A DNA stretch of 25,483 nucleotides from Bacteroidota bacterium (GCA_023426625.1 JAFAAJ010000228.1:1-25483); one strand, 5' to 3'. Positions 1 through 6,797 are shown, counted from the first letter of the stretch. Translations and numbers: made by a program. The notes: generated from the sequence alone by a model not told the origin.

Positions 1-135
1 GTGGCATTGTTTAACTCAAAAAGCGTTTCAAAAATTAAACATTTCTTTGTTTCTCTTTGCGATAAAATAATTTTATTTTGAAAATCAATTATTTAAAATA
101 TCCCTTATCCCGAACTCAGGTTAAATAATAAATGC

Positions 136-160
136 ATTCCTTGTAGTTTCTGCAAGGAAT
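136..160. terminator. Hairpin upstream of arsR, possible terminator of an upstream gene
   Basis: Bases 136-146 (ATTCCTTGTAG) pair with 150-160 (CTGCAAGGAAT) around a TTT loop, giving an 11-bp stem with one G-T wobble. The bases after it (TTCAATTTGG) are only moderately T-rich, so the terminator reading is weak. It could close a gene left of the window or sit in the arsR leader. The rest of 1-213 shows no convincing gene. Confidence 0.35.
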
Positions 161-170
161 TTCAATTTGG

Positions 171-178
171 TAATTTGA
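171..178 (+). promoter_or_regulatory. Candidate arsR promoter -7 element
   Basis: TAATTTGA resembles the Bacteroidota -7 consensus TAnnTTTG with one base fewer in the spacer. It sits just upstream of the ArsR-type palindrome at 186-201, where a bound repressor would block transcription. No convincing -33 TTG at normal spacing was found. Confidence 0.3.
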
Positions 179-185
179 ATTATTA

Positions 186-201
186 ATCGTAATATTGCGA
201 T
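186..201. promoter_or_regulatory. ArsR-type operator palindrome before arsR
   Basis: ATCGTAATATTGCGAT is an almost perfect palindrome: its reverse complement ATCGCAATATTACGAT differs only at the symmetric T/G pair. It lies 12 bases before the arsR start. The first 13 bases recur exactly at 559-571 before the next gene, which supports a real operator for the adjacent repressor. The dyad and repeat are visible in the sequence; assigning them to this ArsR is inference from position. Confidence 0.7.
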
Positions 202-213
202 AATAATTGATTT

Positions 214-540
214 ATGGGTGCAACAAAAACCGACTTTTTTACGGAAAAGCAAAATAAGCTGGCAATTATCGCAAAAGCCTTGGGACATCCTGCAAGGATT
301 GCTATCATTGAGTATTTACTTAAAGTGAATGAATGTATTTGCGGAGATATTGTGAATGAATTACCATTGGCGCAACCCACGGTTTCTCAACACTTGAAAG
401 AATTGAAGAATGCAGGATTAATCAAAGGAAATATTGAAGGGAATTCTATTTGCTATTGTATTGATGAGGAAGCATTTGAAATTATAAATGTCTTCTTTTC
501 TAATGTTATCTCTAAAGTTAAGCAACAAAAATGCTGTTAA
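214..540 (+). CDS. arsR: ArsR/SmtB-family metalloregulator (arsenic-type repressor)
   Basis: A 108-aa winged-helix repressor expected to bind its own operator and release DNA on binding As(III) or a related metalloid. Visible features are the N-terminal helical part with ALGHPAR (residues 22-28), the metal-site helix ECICGDIV with Cys41 and Cys43, and the recognition helix QPTVSQHLKELKNAGLI (54-70). Further thiols are Cys80, Cys82 and a terminal Cys107-Cys108 pair. The Cys-x-Cys in the metal helix fits As/Sb sensors of the ArsR family, and the following arsC supports arsenic. The ATG start follows the operator at 186-201. A cysteine pair at the very C terminus may add a second thiol site (inference). 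The family call is firm; the exact inducer is not proven. Confidence 0.9.
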   Translation: MGATKTDFFTEKQNKLAIIAKALGHPARIAIIEYLLKVNECICGDIVNELPLAQPTVSQHLKELKNAGLIKGNIEGNSICYCIDEEAFEIINVFFSNVISKVKQQKCC

Positions 541-558
541 AAAAATTTACTAATTTAT

Positions 559-574
559 ATCGTAATATTGCATT
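559..574. promoter_or_regulatory. Second ArsR-type operator before the DUF6428 gene
   Basis: ATCGTAATATTGCATT shares its first 13 bases exactly with the operator at 186-201, but its right half-site is less symmetric. It lies 21 bases before the ATG at 596 and suggests a second, separately repressed start point inside the cluster. Confidence 0.6.
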
Positions 575-595
575 ATAACAATAAAATATAAAAAT

Positions 596-1066
596 ATGAA
601 ACTATCTGAAATCAAAAAAATTTTACCTGCATTGGAAAATGTAGAATTTCAATTGGAAAATGGAAAATTTGTTCCTGAGCATTTTCATGTTACAGAAATA
701 GGTATAGTCACTAAAAACTTCATCGACTGTGGAGGGAATACCAGAAAAGAAAAAAAAGTGAATTTCCAACTTTGGGATGCTAATGATTTTGAACATCGTT
801 TAAAACCGGGAAAATTATTACATATCATTAATCTTTCTGAAGAGAAACTGGGAATAGAGGATTTTGAAATAGAAGTTGAATATCAAAATGAGACCATAGG
901 AAAATATGATTTAGATTTTAATGGTAAAAACTTTGTATTGCAAAATCGGATGACAGCTTGTTTGGGCAATGAGGCATGTGGGATATCTCCTCAAAAACAA
1001 AAAATAAGCTTGGCGGAACTCAATAATCAGGAATCTTGCTGTTCTCCAAATTCAGGATGCTGTTAA
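596..1066 (+). CDS. DUF6428 family protein, arsenic-cluster associated, Cys-rich tail
   Basis: A 156-aa soluble protein recognised as the DUF6428 type found beside arsR and arsC in flavobacteria; its biochemical function is unknown. No signal peptide or membrane segment is seen. The body (about residues 1-125) is a mixed alpha/beta protein with Cys45, Cys122 and Cys128. The tail ends in two vicinal cysteine pairs, Cys148-Cys149 and Cys155-Cys156 (CCSPNSGCC). Such pairs could bind As(III) or another soft metal, so a thiol chaperone or sequestration role is possible but is inference. It has its own operator at 559-574, 22 bases after the operator-proximal end of arsR, and lies 51 bases before arsC. 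Family recognition is from sequence memory, not a search. Confidence 0.75.
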   Translation: MKLSEIKKILPALENVEFQLENGKFVPEHFHVTEIGIVTKNFIDCGGNTRKEKKVNFQLWDANDFEHRLKPGKLLHIINLSEEKLGIEDFEIEVEYQNETIGKYDLDFNGKNFVLQNRMTACLGNEACGISPQKQKISLAELNNQESCCSPNSGCC

Positions 1067-1068
1067 TC

Positions 1069-1116
1069 ATGAAGGAAAAATTAATTTGTATTATACTATC
1101 ATTAGGTTATTTGTAA
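1069..1116 (+). other. Possible 15-codon leader or relic ORF before arsC
   Basis: A tiny open frame starts two bases after the DUF6428 stop, encodes MKEKLICIILSLGYL and ends one base before the arsC ATG. Its Lys-rich then hydrophobic start resembles the beginning of a signal peptide. It could couple translation to arsC, be the remnant of a deleted gene, or be chance. No homology is claimed. Confidence 0.15.
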
Positions 1117-1117
1117 T

Positions 1118-1537
1118 ATGAAGAGCAAAATTTTAGTGCTTTGTACAGGAAATAGTTGCAGAAGCCAGATCGCAGAAGGATACCTGAAATTTTTCACAAA
1201 AGATAAAGCAGAAGTTTATAGTGCAGGAATTGAAACTCATGGTGTTAATCCAAGAGCAATTGCTACTATGAAAAAGGACGGAATTGATATTTCCGGACAC
1301 ACCTCTAACAACATTAATGAATATAGTAACATTGAATTTGATTTTGTCATCACAGTTTGTGATAATGCAAAAGAAAATTGTCCATATTTTCCGACAAAAG
1401 CTCAAAAATATCATTGTAATTTTCCGGATCCTGCAAAAGCTGTAGGAACAGAAGAGGGAATGATGAACGAATTCAGAACTGTACGGGAACTAATTAAAAA
1501 ATACAGTAAGATATTCGTTCAGGAAAATATAGAATAG
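1118..1537 (+). CDS. arsC: Arsenate reductase, thioredoxin-coupled low-molecular-weight phosphatase type
   Basis: A 139-aa cytoplasmic enzyme predicted to reduce As(V) to As(III). The N-terminal P-loop CTGNSCRS (residues 9-16) matches the C-x5-R signature of the low-molecular-weight tyrosine phosphatase fold, with nucleophile Cys9 and Arg15. The redox pair typical of pI258-type ArsC is present as Cys81 and Cys88 (VCDNAKENCP), and Asp104-Pro-Ala resembles the general-acid loop. These three cysteines separate it from plain phosphatases such as Wzb. The length fits the family (about 130-140 aa). It is the third gene after arsR. No ACR3 or ArsB efflux gene follows, so the As(III) made must be exported by a pump encoded elsewhere. 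Confidence 0.88.
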   Translation: MKSKILVLCTGNSCRSQIAEGYLKFFTKDKAEVYSAGIETHGVNPRAIATMKKDGIDISGHTSNNINEYSNIEFDFVITVCDNAKENCPYFPTKAQKYHCNFPDPAKAVGTEEGMMNEFRTVRELIKKYSKIFVQENIE

Positions 1538-1614
1538 ATAAATGGTTGAATGTTTTTTCAAAACCTAATTCCAAAATCATATTTTTCTATACTAAAATCT
1601 AGGGGGAAAATCCG

Positions 1615-1622
1615 TACATTTG
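1615..1622 (+). promoter_or_regulatory. glyA promoter -7 element
   Basis: TACATTTG is an exact match to the Bacteroidota -7 consensus TAnnTTTG and ends 27 bases before the glyA ATG. No TTG is seen at the usual -33 spacing, so the upstream half is weak. Confidence 0.5.
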
Positions 1623-1649
1623 GGGTGGAAAATCTCAAAACTTATATAG

Positions 1650-2915
1650 ATGGACATAATTTTCGACCTTATTGAAAAAGAAAGACAAAGACAAAGTCAC
1701 GGATTAGAGCTGATTGCATCAGAAAACTTTGTTTCTGACAATGTGATGAAAGCAATGGGAAGTGTATTGACTAACAAATATGCGGAAGGATATCCCGGAA
1801 AAAGATATTATGGGGGATGTGAAGTAGTAGATGAGGTTGAATCTTTAGCCATCAACAGAGCAAAAGAGCTTTTCGGAGTTGAATATGCCAATGTGCAGCC
1901 GCATTCAGGATCACAGGCTAATGCAGCTATTTATCTTGCTGTTCTTAAACCTGGAGATAAAATTATGGGGATGGATCTTTCCATGGGAGGTCACCTTACC
2001 CACGGTTCAGCGGTTAACTTCTCAGGAATTCAGTATGACGTAGTTTCTTACGGAGTACAACAGGAAACAGGTTTGATCGATTATGATCAGATGAGAGAAG
2101 TGGCATTAAGAGAAAAACCGAAAATGATCATTGCAGGTTTCTCCGCGTATTCCAGAGATCTGGATTATGCAAAATTCAGAGAAGTGGCAGATGAGGTAGG
2201 AGCAACACTTTGGGCGGATATTGCACACCCTGCAGGTCTGGTTGCCAAAGGATTGTTGAATTCTCCATTTGATCATTGTCATGTGGTAACCACTACAACC
2301 CACAAAACGTTAAGAGGTCCAAGAGGAGGAATGATCCTTATGGGTAAAGATTTTGAAAACACTTACGGTCACAAGACACCGAAAGGAGAGACCAAAATGA
2401 TGAGCCAGGTATTGGACGGAGCGGTATTCCCGGGAATTCAGGGAGGTCCTTTGGAGCATGTGATTGCTGCGAAAGCCGTAGCTTTTGGAGAAGCTTTGGA
2501 TGCTCAGTTCGAAACGTATGCTAAACAGGTCAGATCCAATGCTCAGGCTTTAGCAAAAGCAATGATCAGCAGAGGATTTGATATCGTAAGTGGCGGAACA
2601 GATAATCACCTGATGCTTATAGACCTTAGAAATAAAGGGGTAAACGGTAAAGAAACCGAGAAAGCTTTGGTTCAGGCAGATATTACATGTAATAAAAATA
2701 TGGTTCCTTTCGATGATAAATCACCATTCACCACATCAGGTATAAGATTAGGAACAGCCGCGATCACTACAAGAGGTTTGAAAGAGCAGGATATGGAAAC
2801 CATTGCAGAACTGATCTCTGAAGTAGTGGATAACATTAAATCTGAAGAAGTGATTACTTCAGTAAGAAAAAGAGTAAATGAATTAATGGAAGGTAAAGCT
2901 TTATTCAACTATTAA
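1650..2915 (+). CDS. glyA: Serine hydroxymethyltransferase
   Basis: A 421-aa PLP enzyme that interconverts serine plus tetrahydrofolate with glycine plus 5,10-methylene-tetrahydrofolate in the cytoplasm, feeding one-carbon metabolism. Fold-type I hallmarks are clear: LELIASENFVS (19-29), GYPGKRYYGG (47-56), NVQPHSGSQAN (81-91), the cofactor region WADIAHPAGLVA (188-199) with Asp190 and His193, and the Schiff-base lysine Lys219 in TTTTHKTLRGPRGG. The C-terminal SGIRLGTAAITTRG motif is also present. The length is typical for the family. It is likely a single-gene transcript: a TAnnTTTG element lies upstream and a strong terminator starts 25 bases after the stop. Its higher G+C and regular codon use suit a core gene. 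Confidence 0.98.
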   Translation: MDIIFDLIEKERQRQSHGLELIASENFVSDNVMKAMGSVLTNKYAEGYPGKRYYGGCEVVDEVESLAINRAKELFGVEYANVQPHSGSQANAAIYLAVLKPGDKIMGMDLSMGGHLTHGSAVNFSGIQYDVVSYGVQQETGLIDYDQMREVALREKPKMIIAGFSAYSRDLDYAKFREVADEVGATLWADIAHPAGLVAKGLLNSPFDHCHVVTTTTHKTLRGPRGGMILMGKDFENTYGHKTPKGETKMMSQVLDGAVFPGIQGGPLEHVIAAKAVAFGEALDAQFETYAKQVRSNAQALAKAMISRGFDIVSGGTDNHLMLIDLRNKGVNGKETEKALVQADITCNKNMVPFDDKSPFTTSGIRLGTAAITTRGLKEQDMETIAELISEVVDNIKSEEVITSVRKRVNELMEGKALFNY

Positions 2916-2937
2916 TAACAACAATAAATTAAAATAT

Positions 2938-2967
2938 AAAGAATGGGCTTTTGCTCATTCTTTTTTT
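2938..2967 (+). terminator. Intrinsic terminator after glyA
   Basis: GAATGGGC (2941-2948) pairs with GCTCATTC (2953-2960) around TTTT, with one G-T wobble, followed by seven T. Upstream A residues (2938-2940) can extend the stem into the T run, which may make it bidirectional. The recX ATG begins only five bases after the T run. Confidence 0.85.
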
Positions 2968-2971
2968 ATCT

Positions 2972-3439
2972 ATGGAGAAGAAGTCTTTCACTTTTGAAGA
3001 AATCAAACAGAAACTGGTGAACTATTGTGTGTATCAGGATCGATGTCATGCCGAAGTGGAGCAGAAAATGAAAGAATTTTTACTGATCCCGGAGGCCAAA
3101 GATGAGATCATCCTCTACCTTCTGAAAGAAAATTATTTAAATGAAGAAAGATTTACCAGAAGCTATATCCGGGGAAAGTTTTATATAAAAAACTGGGGAA
3201 GGAATAAGATCCGTGTGCATCTCAAACAAAAACAAATCCCTGAAAAGCTGATCAATAAGTGTTTTGATGAGATCGATGATGCGGATTATCAAAAGACCTT
3301 GAAGAAAATTTTTAAAAATCATTATTCACAGCATATAAATTTAAAAGACTATCAAAGAAAATCAAAAACCATAAAATATTTGATGAATAAAGGCTTTGAA
3401 TATGATGAGATACTGGACAGTATTAGGGATTTAGACTAA
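2972..3439 (+). CDS. recX: RecX family regulatory protein
   Basis: A 155-aa helical protein of the RecX family, which modulates RecA filament growth in recombination and the SOS response. The three-helix-repeat character shows in YCVYQDRCHAEVEQKM, YLNEERFTRSYIRGK and WGRNKIRVHLKQKQIPEKLI, typical of RecX. The frame is open from a TTG at 2951, but that codon lies in the loop of the glyA terminator. The ATG at 2972 (MEKKSFTFEEI) is the better start. The gene is therefore probably expressed by read-through of the glyA terminator or from a weak promoter inside it; no Shine-Dalgarno is seen. recA itself is not in the window. Sequence is divergent, as usual for RecX, so confidence is good but not maximal. 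Confidence 0.85.
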   Translation: MEKKSFTFEEIKQKLVNYCVYQDRCHAEVEQKMKEFLLIPEAKDEIILYLLKENYLNEERFTRSYIRGKFYIKNWGRNKIRVHLKQKQIPEKLINKCFDEIDDADYQKTLKKIFKNHYSQHINLKDYQRKSKTIKYLMNKGFEYDEILDSIRDLD

Positions 3440-3490
3440 AACTTAACATAACTGTAATTTTGGGGCTGACTTTCTTATCAAAAAAAAGAA

Positions 3491-3498
3491 TAGTTTTG
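3491..3498 (+). promoter_or_regulatory. Candidate promoter -7 element before the type IX-secreted protein gene
   Basis: TAGTTTTG matches TAnnTTTG exactly and ends 19 bases before the ATG at 3518. A TTTTG lies at 3458-3462, but the spacing (28 bases) is longer than usual. Confidence 0.45.
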
Positions 3499-3517
3499 TC
3501 AAAAAAGTAAACAAGTT

Positions 3518-4333
3518 ATGAAACAAAAATTATTCTCTGGGAAAACATCGCTGATGTTTTTCATGACTCTATTTTCTCTATGGAGTTGGGGACAAATCAC
3601 TGAAAGTTTTGAAACAGGCCTGCCCGGAAGTTACAATTCGAATCTGACATCTGTAACTCTAAGCAGTGGTTCGTGGCAAATTAAAGATGTAATTTCCGGA
3701 ACTACCGGAGCTACCGCAGGAACTAAGTCTGCACAGATCAGAAGTGCTACAGCAGCACAAATCATTACACCTACATTAACGGGAGGAGTAGGAACTATAA
3801 GTTTTACAATTGTTGCTTCTACAGCTTCCGGTAGCTATCAGGTAAATATTTCCGAAGATGATGGTCAGACCTGGACTGCTGCTCCGGGATCGCCTTTTAC
3901 AGTAGGGACAAGTACTTCCACACGCACGATCAATGTTAATAATTCAGCAGTTAATAAGATTCAAATTTACAGAACAGGAGCAACGCTTTATGTAGATAAT
4001 TTTACGACAACTACATATTCTTCCTCTTCACCTGCTGTTATCGCTAATGGTACTTTTGCTCCATTCACATACGTGGAAGGAAACGGTCCTTCAGCCAGCC
4101 AGTCAATCACGGCTTCCGGAAGTAATCTGGATGGTTCTGATGTTGTGGTAACCGCACCTGCTGATTATGAAGTGTCTCTTACCAATACCAATGATTTTGC
4201 AGATACTAAAATTATAGGTTATTCAGGAGATAACTTCGCAGGACAGAATATCTACCTTCGTTTAAAAGCTGGTCTTACGGCAGGAAGTTATTCAGGGAAT
4301 GTGACTATTTCCGGAGGCGGAATTCACTCCTAG
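3518..4333 (+). CDS. N-terminal fragment: signal peptide, adhesin-like beta domain and Ig-like domain
   Basis: This 271-aa frame begins with a Sec signal peptide (MKQKLFSGKTSLMFFMTLFSLWSWGQ, written here only as residues 1-26) whose cleavage is likely after WGQ. Residues about 28-165 form a jelly-roll-like domain of the choice-of-anchor kind common in Bacteroidota surface proteins, opening ITESFETGLPGSYNS and ending TLYVDNFTTT. Residues about 170-267 look like an Ig-like repeat (ITASGSNLDGSDVVVTAPADYEVS). The frame ends four codons after the frameshift with a non-native tail (IHS, stop). As read it lacks the type IX signal, so the product would stop in the periplasm or be degraded. Domain names are from pattern recognition only. 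Confidence 0.7.
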   Translation: MKQKLFSGKTSLMFFMTLFSLWSWGQITESFETGLPGSYNSNLTSVTLSSGSWQIKDVISGTTGATAGTKSAQIRSATAAQIITPTLTGGVGTISFTIVASTASGSYQVNISEDDGQTWTAAPGSPFTVGTSTSTRTINVNNSAVNKIQIYRTGATLYVDNFTTTTYSSSSPAVIANGTFAPFTYVEGNGPSASQSITASGSNLDGSDVVVTAPADYEVSLTNTNDFADTKIIGYSGDNFAGQNIYLRLKAGLTAGSYSGNVTISGGGIHS

Positions 4334-4382
4334 TGTTGCGGCAACAGGAACTGTAATATCAGCGAGCGTAGCAGCAACTTGT

Positions 4383-6299
4383 ATGAGTGAAAACTTCTCA
4401 TCCAATACACAACCGTCAGGATGGCTAACTTCAGGAACAGGAATTTCCTATACTCCGGGATATGCGGATATGTCTGTGAATACCGGTTCTATTACGACAT
4501 CGGCGGTATCTTATCCTACACAACTTACTTTTAATTTATCAAGAACAACCAATGCTACGGCAAAAACATTGTATGTAGAAGTTTCTACAGTGGACCAAAC
4601 AACAGGGTTTAGCCAAGTAAGCACATATACTCATTCTAATACCAGTTCGGGAGGAGTTACTGCATGTACAATAGATCTATCTGCTTATTCATCATCTCCC
4701 GTGGTATATATAAGATTCAGAAAAGAATCGAGCACTACATCGCCATGGAGAATAGATGATGTAAAGGTTTTATGTTCATCGGTATGGAATGGTTCCAACT
4801 GGACAACTCCGCCTACTGCCAATACAAATGTTGTTATTACAGGTAATTATTCAACCACTGTAAACCCTTCTTTTACAGCTAAAAATATTATCGTTAAAGA
4901 CGGAGGAATTCTTGAAGTTACTTCCGGAAACAGTGTTGATGCGGAAAATATTACTGTAGAAGACGGAGGTAACTTTATTCAAAGAGACGGATCTACAGTA
5001 AATTATACCGGATCTTTCAAAGTCCTGAAAAACGGATTAAGCGTTGTTGATAAATATACTTTCTGGTCTTCACCGGTTGCCAATCAGGATCTGACTGCTA
5101 TATATGGTCCGGGAAATACTCCGTCATTCATTACACAGTATGATACGGCTACGGATTATTTCGTTAATGCTGCTTCTACGGTATCAACGGTAGGAACAGG
5201 GTATTCTATTAAAACTCCGGTGCCTAATGCTGCACTTACCTTCACAGGAGCTCCGAATAATGGACCTTATACAAAACCGCTTTCCGTAGTAGGTAACGGA
5301 TTCAATCTTATCGGAAATCCGTATTCTTCTAATCTGGACCTTACCGCTTTTTATACTGCCAACTCAGCAAGAATTTCCAACACATTCTATTTCTGGGATA
5401 ATACAAGCAACTCTGTGACTACGCAGGGAGGGGCATCTACAACTAATATTGGATATGCTACCTATAATCCTGCAACACAGGTTTGGGTTCCTGCGCCTAA
5501 TATTGCAGGTATACCAGCTAATAATGTGGCTTCCATCGGACAAGGGTTCATAGTGAAAGCAATTAATCCGGCAGATACTTCCCTTATTTTCACGAATGAT
5601 ATGAGAGTAGGGACAGACGGAGCATTCTTTAACAAAACGAACACCACATCAGAGGGTAAATTCTGGTTAAGACTGAGTTCTTCATACAATACACAGAATA
5701 CACTTGCGGTAGCATATCTTGCTCAGGCTTCAGCAGCTTATGATCAATACGATTCTAAAGCTTTGGCAACAGGTTCGGATGCTTTCTACACATTAGCGGA
5801 TGCACATAAACTGGTGATTCAGGGTAGAGGTGATTTTAACATCAATGATATTGTACCGGTAACAACAAAGCATTTTGAAGCAGGTAATTTCGTGATCTCG
5901 TTGGTTAAGAAAGAGGGAATCTTTGATAATGGTCAGGCTGTATATATTCATGATAAAGTATTGGGAACTTATACCAATTTACAAGACGGGGGTTATACTT
6001 TCTCTGCCAATGCAGGAGAACTGGCAAACAGATTTGAAATTGTATACAAACCCCTTAACGTACTTGCCGTAAGTGAAACGGATGATGCAGGTTTTGAAGT
6101 ATTCAAAGACGGGGAGGAATATGTAGTCAGAAACAACAAAAATATTGATAAAATAGAAGTGTATGATGCATCGGGAAGAAAAATCAGCCAATCTGTAGTG
6201 AATGCTAAAGAGACACGCTTCAAACTAGATGTCAAAGGACTATACATTTTGAAGGCTGTATCAGCGGGAAAAGAGTACACAAAAAAATTAATTAAATAA
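4383..6299 (+). CDS. C-terminal fragment: beta-rich domains and type IX secretion sorting domain
   Basis: This 638-aa frame starts at an internal Met of the broken gene, not at a native start. Residues about 1-132 repeat the choice-of-anchor type fold of the upstream half (MSENFSSNTQPSGWL to WRIDDVKVLC). A long Asn/Thr-rich beta region follows, typical of large flavobacterial surface proteins, with FNLIGNPYSSNLDL near its centre. The last 80 or so residues are a type A type IX sorting domain: FEVFKDGEEYVVRNNKNI, the IEVYDASGRKI strand, LDVKGLYILKAVSAGKEY and the basic end TKKLIK. Type IX cargo needs a Sec signal peptide, which this fragment lacks, so it should not be exported as it stands. 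Substrate and function are unknown. Confidence 0.7.
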   Translation: MSENFSSNTQPSGWLTSGTGISYTPGYADMSVNTGSITTSAVSYPTQLTFNLSRTTNATAKTLYVEVSTVDQTTGFSQVSTYTHSNTSSGGVTACTIDLSAYSSSPVVYIRFRKESSTTSPWRIDDVKVLCSSVWNGSNWTTPPTANTNVVITGNYSTTVNPSFTAKNIIVKDGGILEVTSGNSVDAENITVEDGGNFIQRDGSTVNYTGSFKVLKNGLSVVDKYTFWSSPVANQDLTAIYGPGNTPSFITQYDTATDYFVNAASTVSTVGTGYSIKTPVPNAALTFTGAPNNGPYTKPLSVVGNGFNLIGNPYSSNLDLTAFYTANSARISNTFYFWDNTSNSVTTQGGASTTNIGYATYNPATQVWVPAPNIAGIPANNVASIGQGFIVKAINPADTSLIFTNDMRVGTDGAFFNKTNTTSEGKFWLRLSSSYNTQNTLAVAYLAQASAAYDQYDSKALATGSDAFYTLADAHKLVIQGRGDFNINDIVPVTTKHFEAGNFVISLVKKEGIFDNGQAVYIHDKVLGTYTNLQDGGYTFSANAGELANRFEIVYKPLNVLAVSETDDAGFEVFKDGEEYVVRNNKNIDKIEVYDASGRKISQSVVNAKETRFKLDVKGLYILKAVSAGKEYTKKLIK

Positions 6300-6312
6300 A
6301 AAAACATTTTAT

Positions 6313-6549
6313 ATGAAAAAAATAATCATAGCAGGTTTGATCGTGCTGTCTGGCGGAATATTTGCGCAGGAACAGTCTGAAAATGAGAATCCTTATGTCT
6401 ATCAGGAAACCGCGGAAACTGATGCTGAAGACGATGAAGTGTTTCCAGGTACTCCCGGAGATACCGCACCTATAGATCAGTACATTCCGGTATTGGTCCT
6501 TGCAGCAGCAGGAATAATAATATACGCAAAAAGAAAAAAAATCGCTTAA
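6313..6549 (+). CDS. Small exported protein with PID-type C-terminal sorting tail
   Basis: This 78-aa protein has an N-terminal signal peptide (KKIIIAGLIVLSGGIFAQ, residues 2-19), then a short acidic Pro/Gly linker (EDDEVFPGTPGDTAPIDQY). A C-terminal hydrophobic helix (about 56-71) and a basic end KRKKIA follow. Motif, helix and basic tail in this order form a tripartite sorting signal like PEP-CTERM. The Pro-Ile-Asp motif at 56 or just before it matches the PID-CTERM type I recall from flavobacteria carrying exosortase-like XrtF systems. Such proteins are often mislabelled signal peptidase; no catalytic residues are seen here. It starts 13 bases after the type IX cargo gene, so the two are probably co-transcribed. 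The role is unknown and no sortase-like partner is in the window. Confidence 0.65.
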   Translation: MKKIIIAGLIVLSGGIFAQEQSENENPYVYQETAETDAEDDEVFPGTPGDTAPIDQYIPVLVLAAAGIIIYAKRKKIA

Positions 6550-6575
6550 TTTCGAAATTACTATAAAAATTTTCT

Positions 6576-6605
6576 TAAACTCCTAAAGATTGCTTTAGGA
6601 GTTTA
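6576..6605. terminator. Strong hairpin after the small PID-tail protein, probable terminator
   Basis: TAAACTCCTAAAG (6576-6588) and CTTTAGGAGTTTA (6593-6605) are perfectly complementary over 13 bp around an ATTG loop. No T run follows directly, so termination efficiency is uncertain. It separates the surface-protein pair from the polysaccharide operon. The remainder of 6606-6789 is AT-rich with no convincing gene. Confidence 0.6.
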
Positions 6606-6764
6606 GTTGTGAAATGTGGCTTTTATAGATTTTTTAATTAAATTTGTAAAAAAATAAACAATAGACTATTTTGGTATAAATTATGCACTGCTGGACCAAT
6701 GTGTTAACCTACAGATGTATAAATATATTTCTGATTGTCTCAAAAGATAAAAATAAATAGCATA

Positions 6765-6797
6765 TTGTAATTAATTATTTTAATTGCATTATCTTTA
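6765..6797 (+). promoter_or_regulatory. Candidate promoter of the polysaccharide operon
   Basis: TATCTTTA (6790-6797) matches TAnnTTTG at all but the last base. A TTG at 6765-6767 lies 22 bases upstream, within the range reported for flavobacterial -33 elements. The -7 box ends 28 bases before the ATG of the first gene. As the only promoter candidate between the hairpin and the operon, it is likely the main start. Confidence 0.5.

Larger units (their letters stand above)
3518..6299 (+). pseudogene. Type IX-secreted surface protein gene broken by a one-base frameshift (composite)
   Basis: The two open frames at 3518-4333 and 4383-6299 are halves of one gene. The downstream frame stays open back to about 4317 and continues the upstream domain as EFTPSVAATGTVISASVAATC before the ATG at 4383. 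Dropping one base, for example a G in GGCGG at 4316-4320, restores a single frame of 926 codons plus stop. The restored protein has a signal peptide at one end and a type IX sorting domain at the other; neither half has both. This could be a real mutation, a phase-variable state or a sequencing error. There is no homopolymer at the site, which argues against simple slippage. Confidence 0.8.

Noticed and set aside
1..60. Transposon end at the left window edge
   Set aside because: No inverted terminal repeat or transposase fragment could be recognised; only AT-rich intergenic sequence is visible.
1118..1537. Low-molecular-weight phosphatase fold as the missing Wzb partner of Wzc
   Set aside because: Cys81 and Cys88 in addition to Cys9, and location in an ars cluster, identify a thioredoxin-coupled arsenate reductase; it is 5 kb from the operon.
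2951..2953. TTG start for recX
   Set aside because: It lies in the loop of the glyA terminator; the ATG at 2972 fits the family N terminus better.
4310..4335. Programmed ribosomal frameshift in the surface protein gene
   Set aside because: No slippery heptamer, no RF2-like stop context at the shift point and no obvious downstream stimulatory stem; mutation or error is simpler.
4383..4385. ATG at 4383 as a native gene start
   Set aside because: The frame is open and coherent upstream to about 4317, and the protein has no signal peptide although it has a type IX sorting domain.
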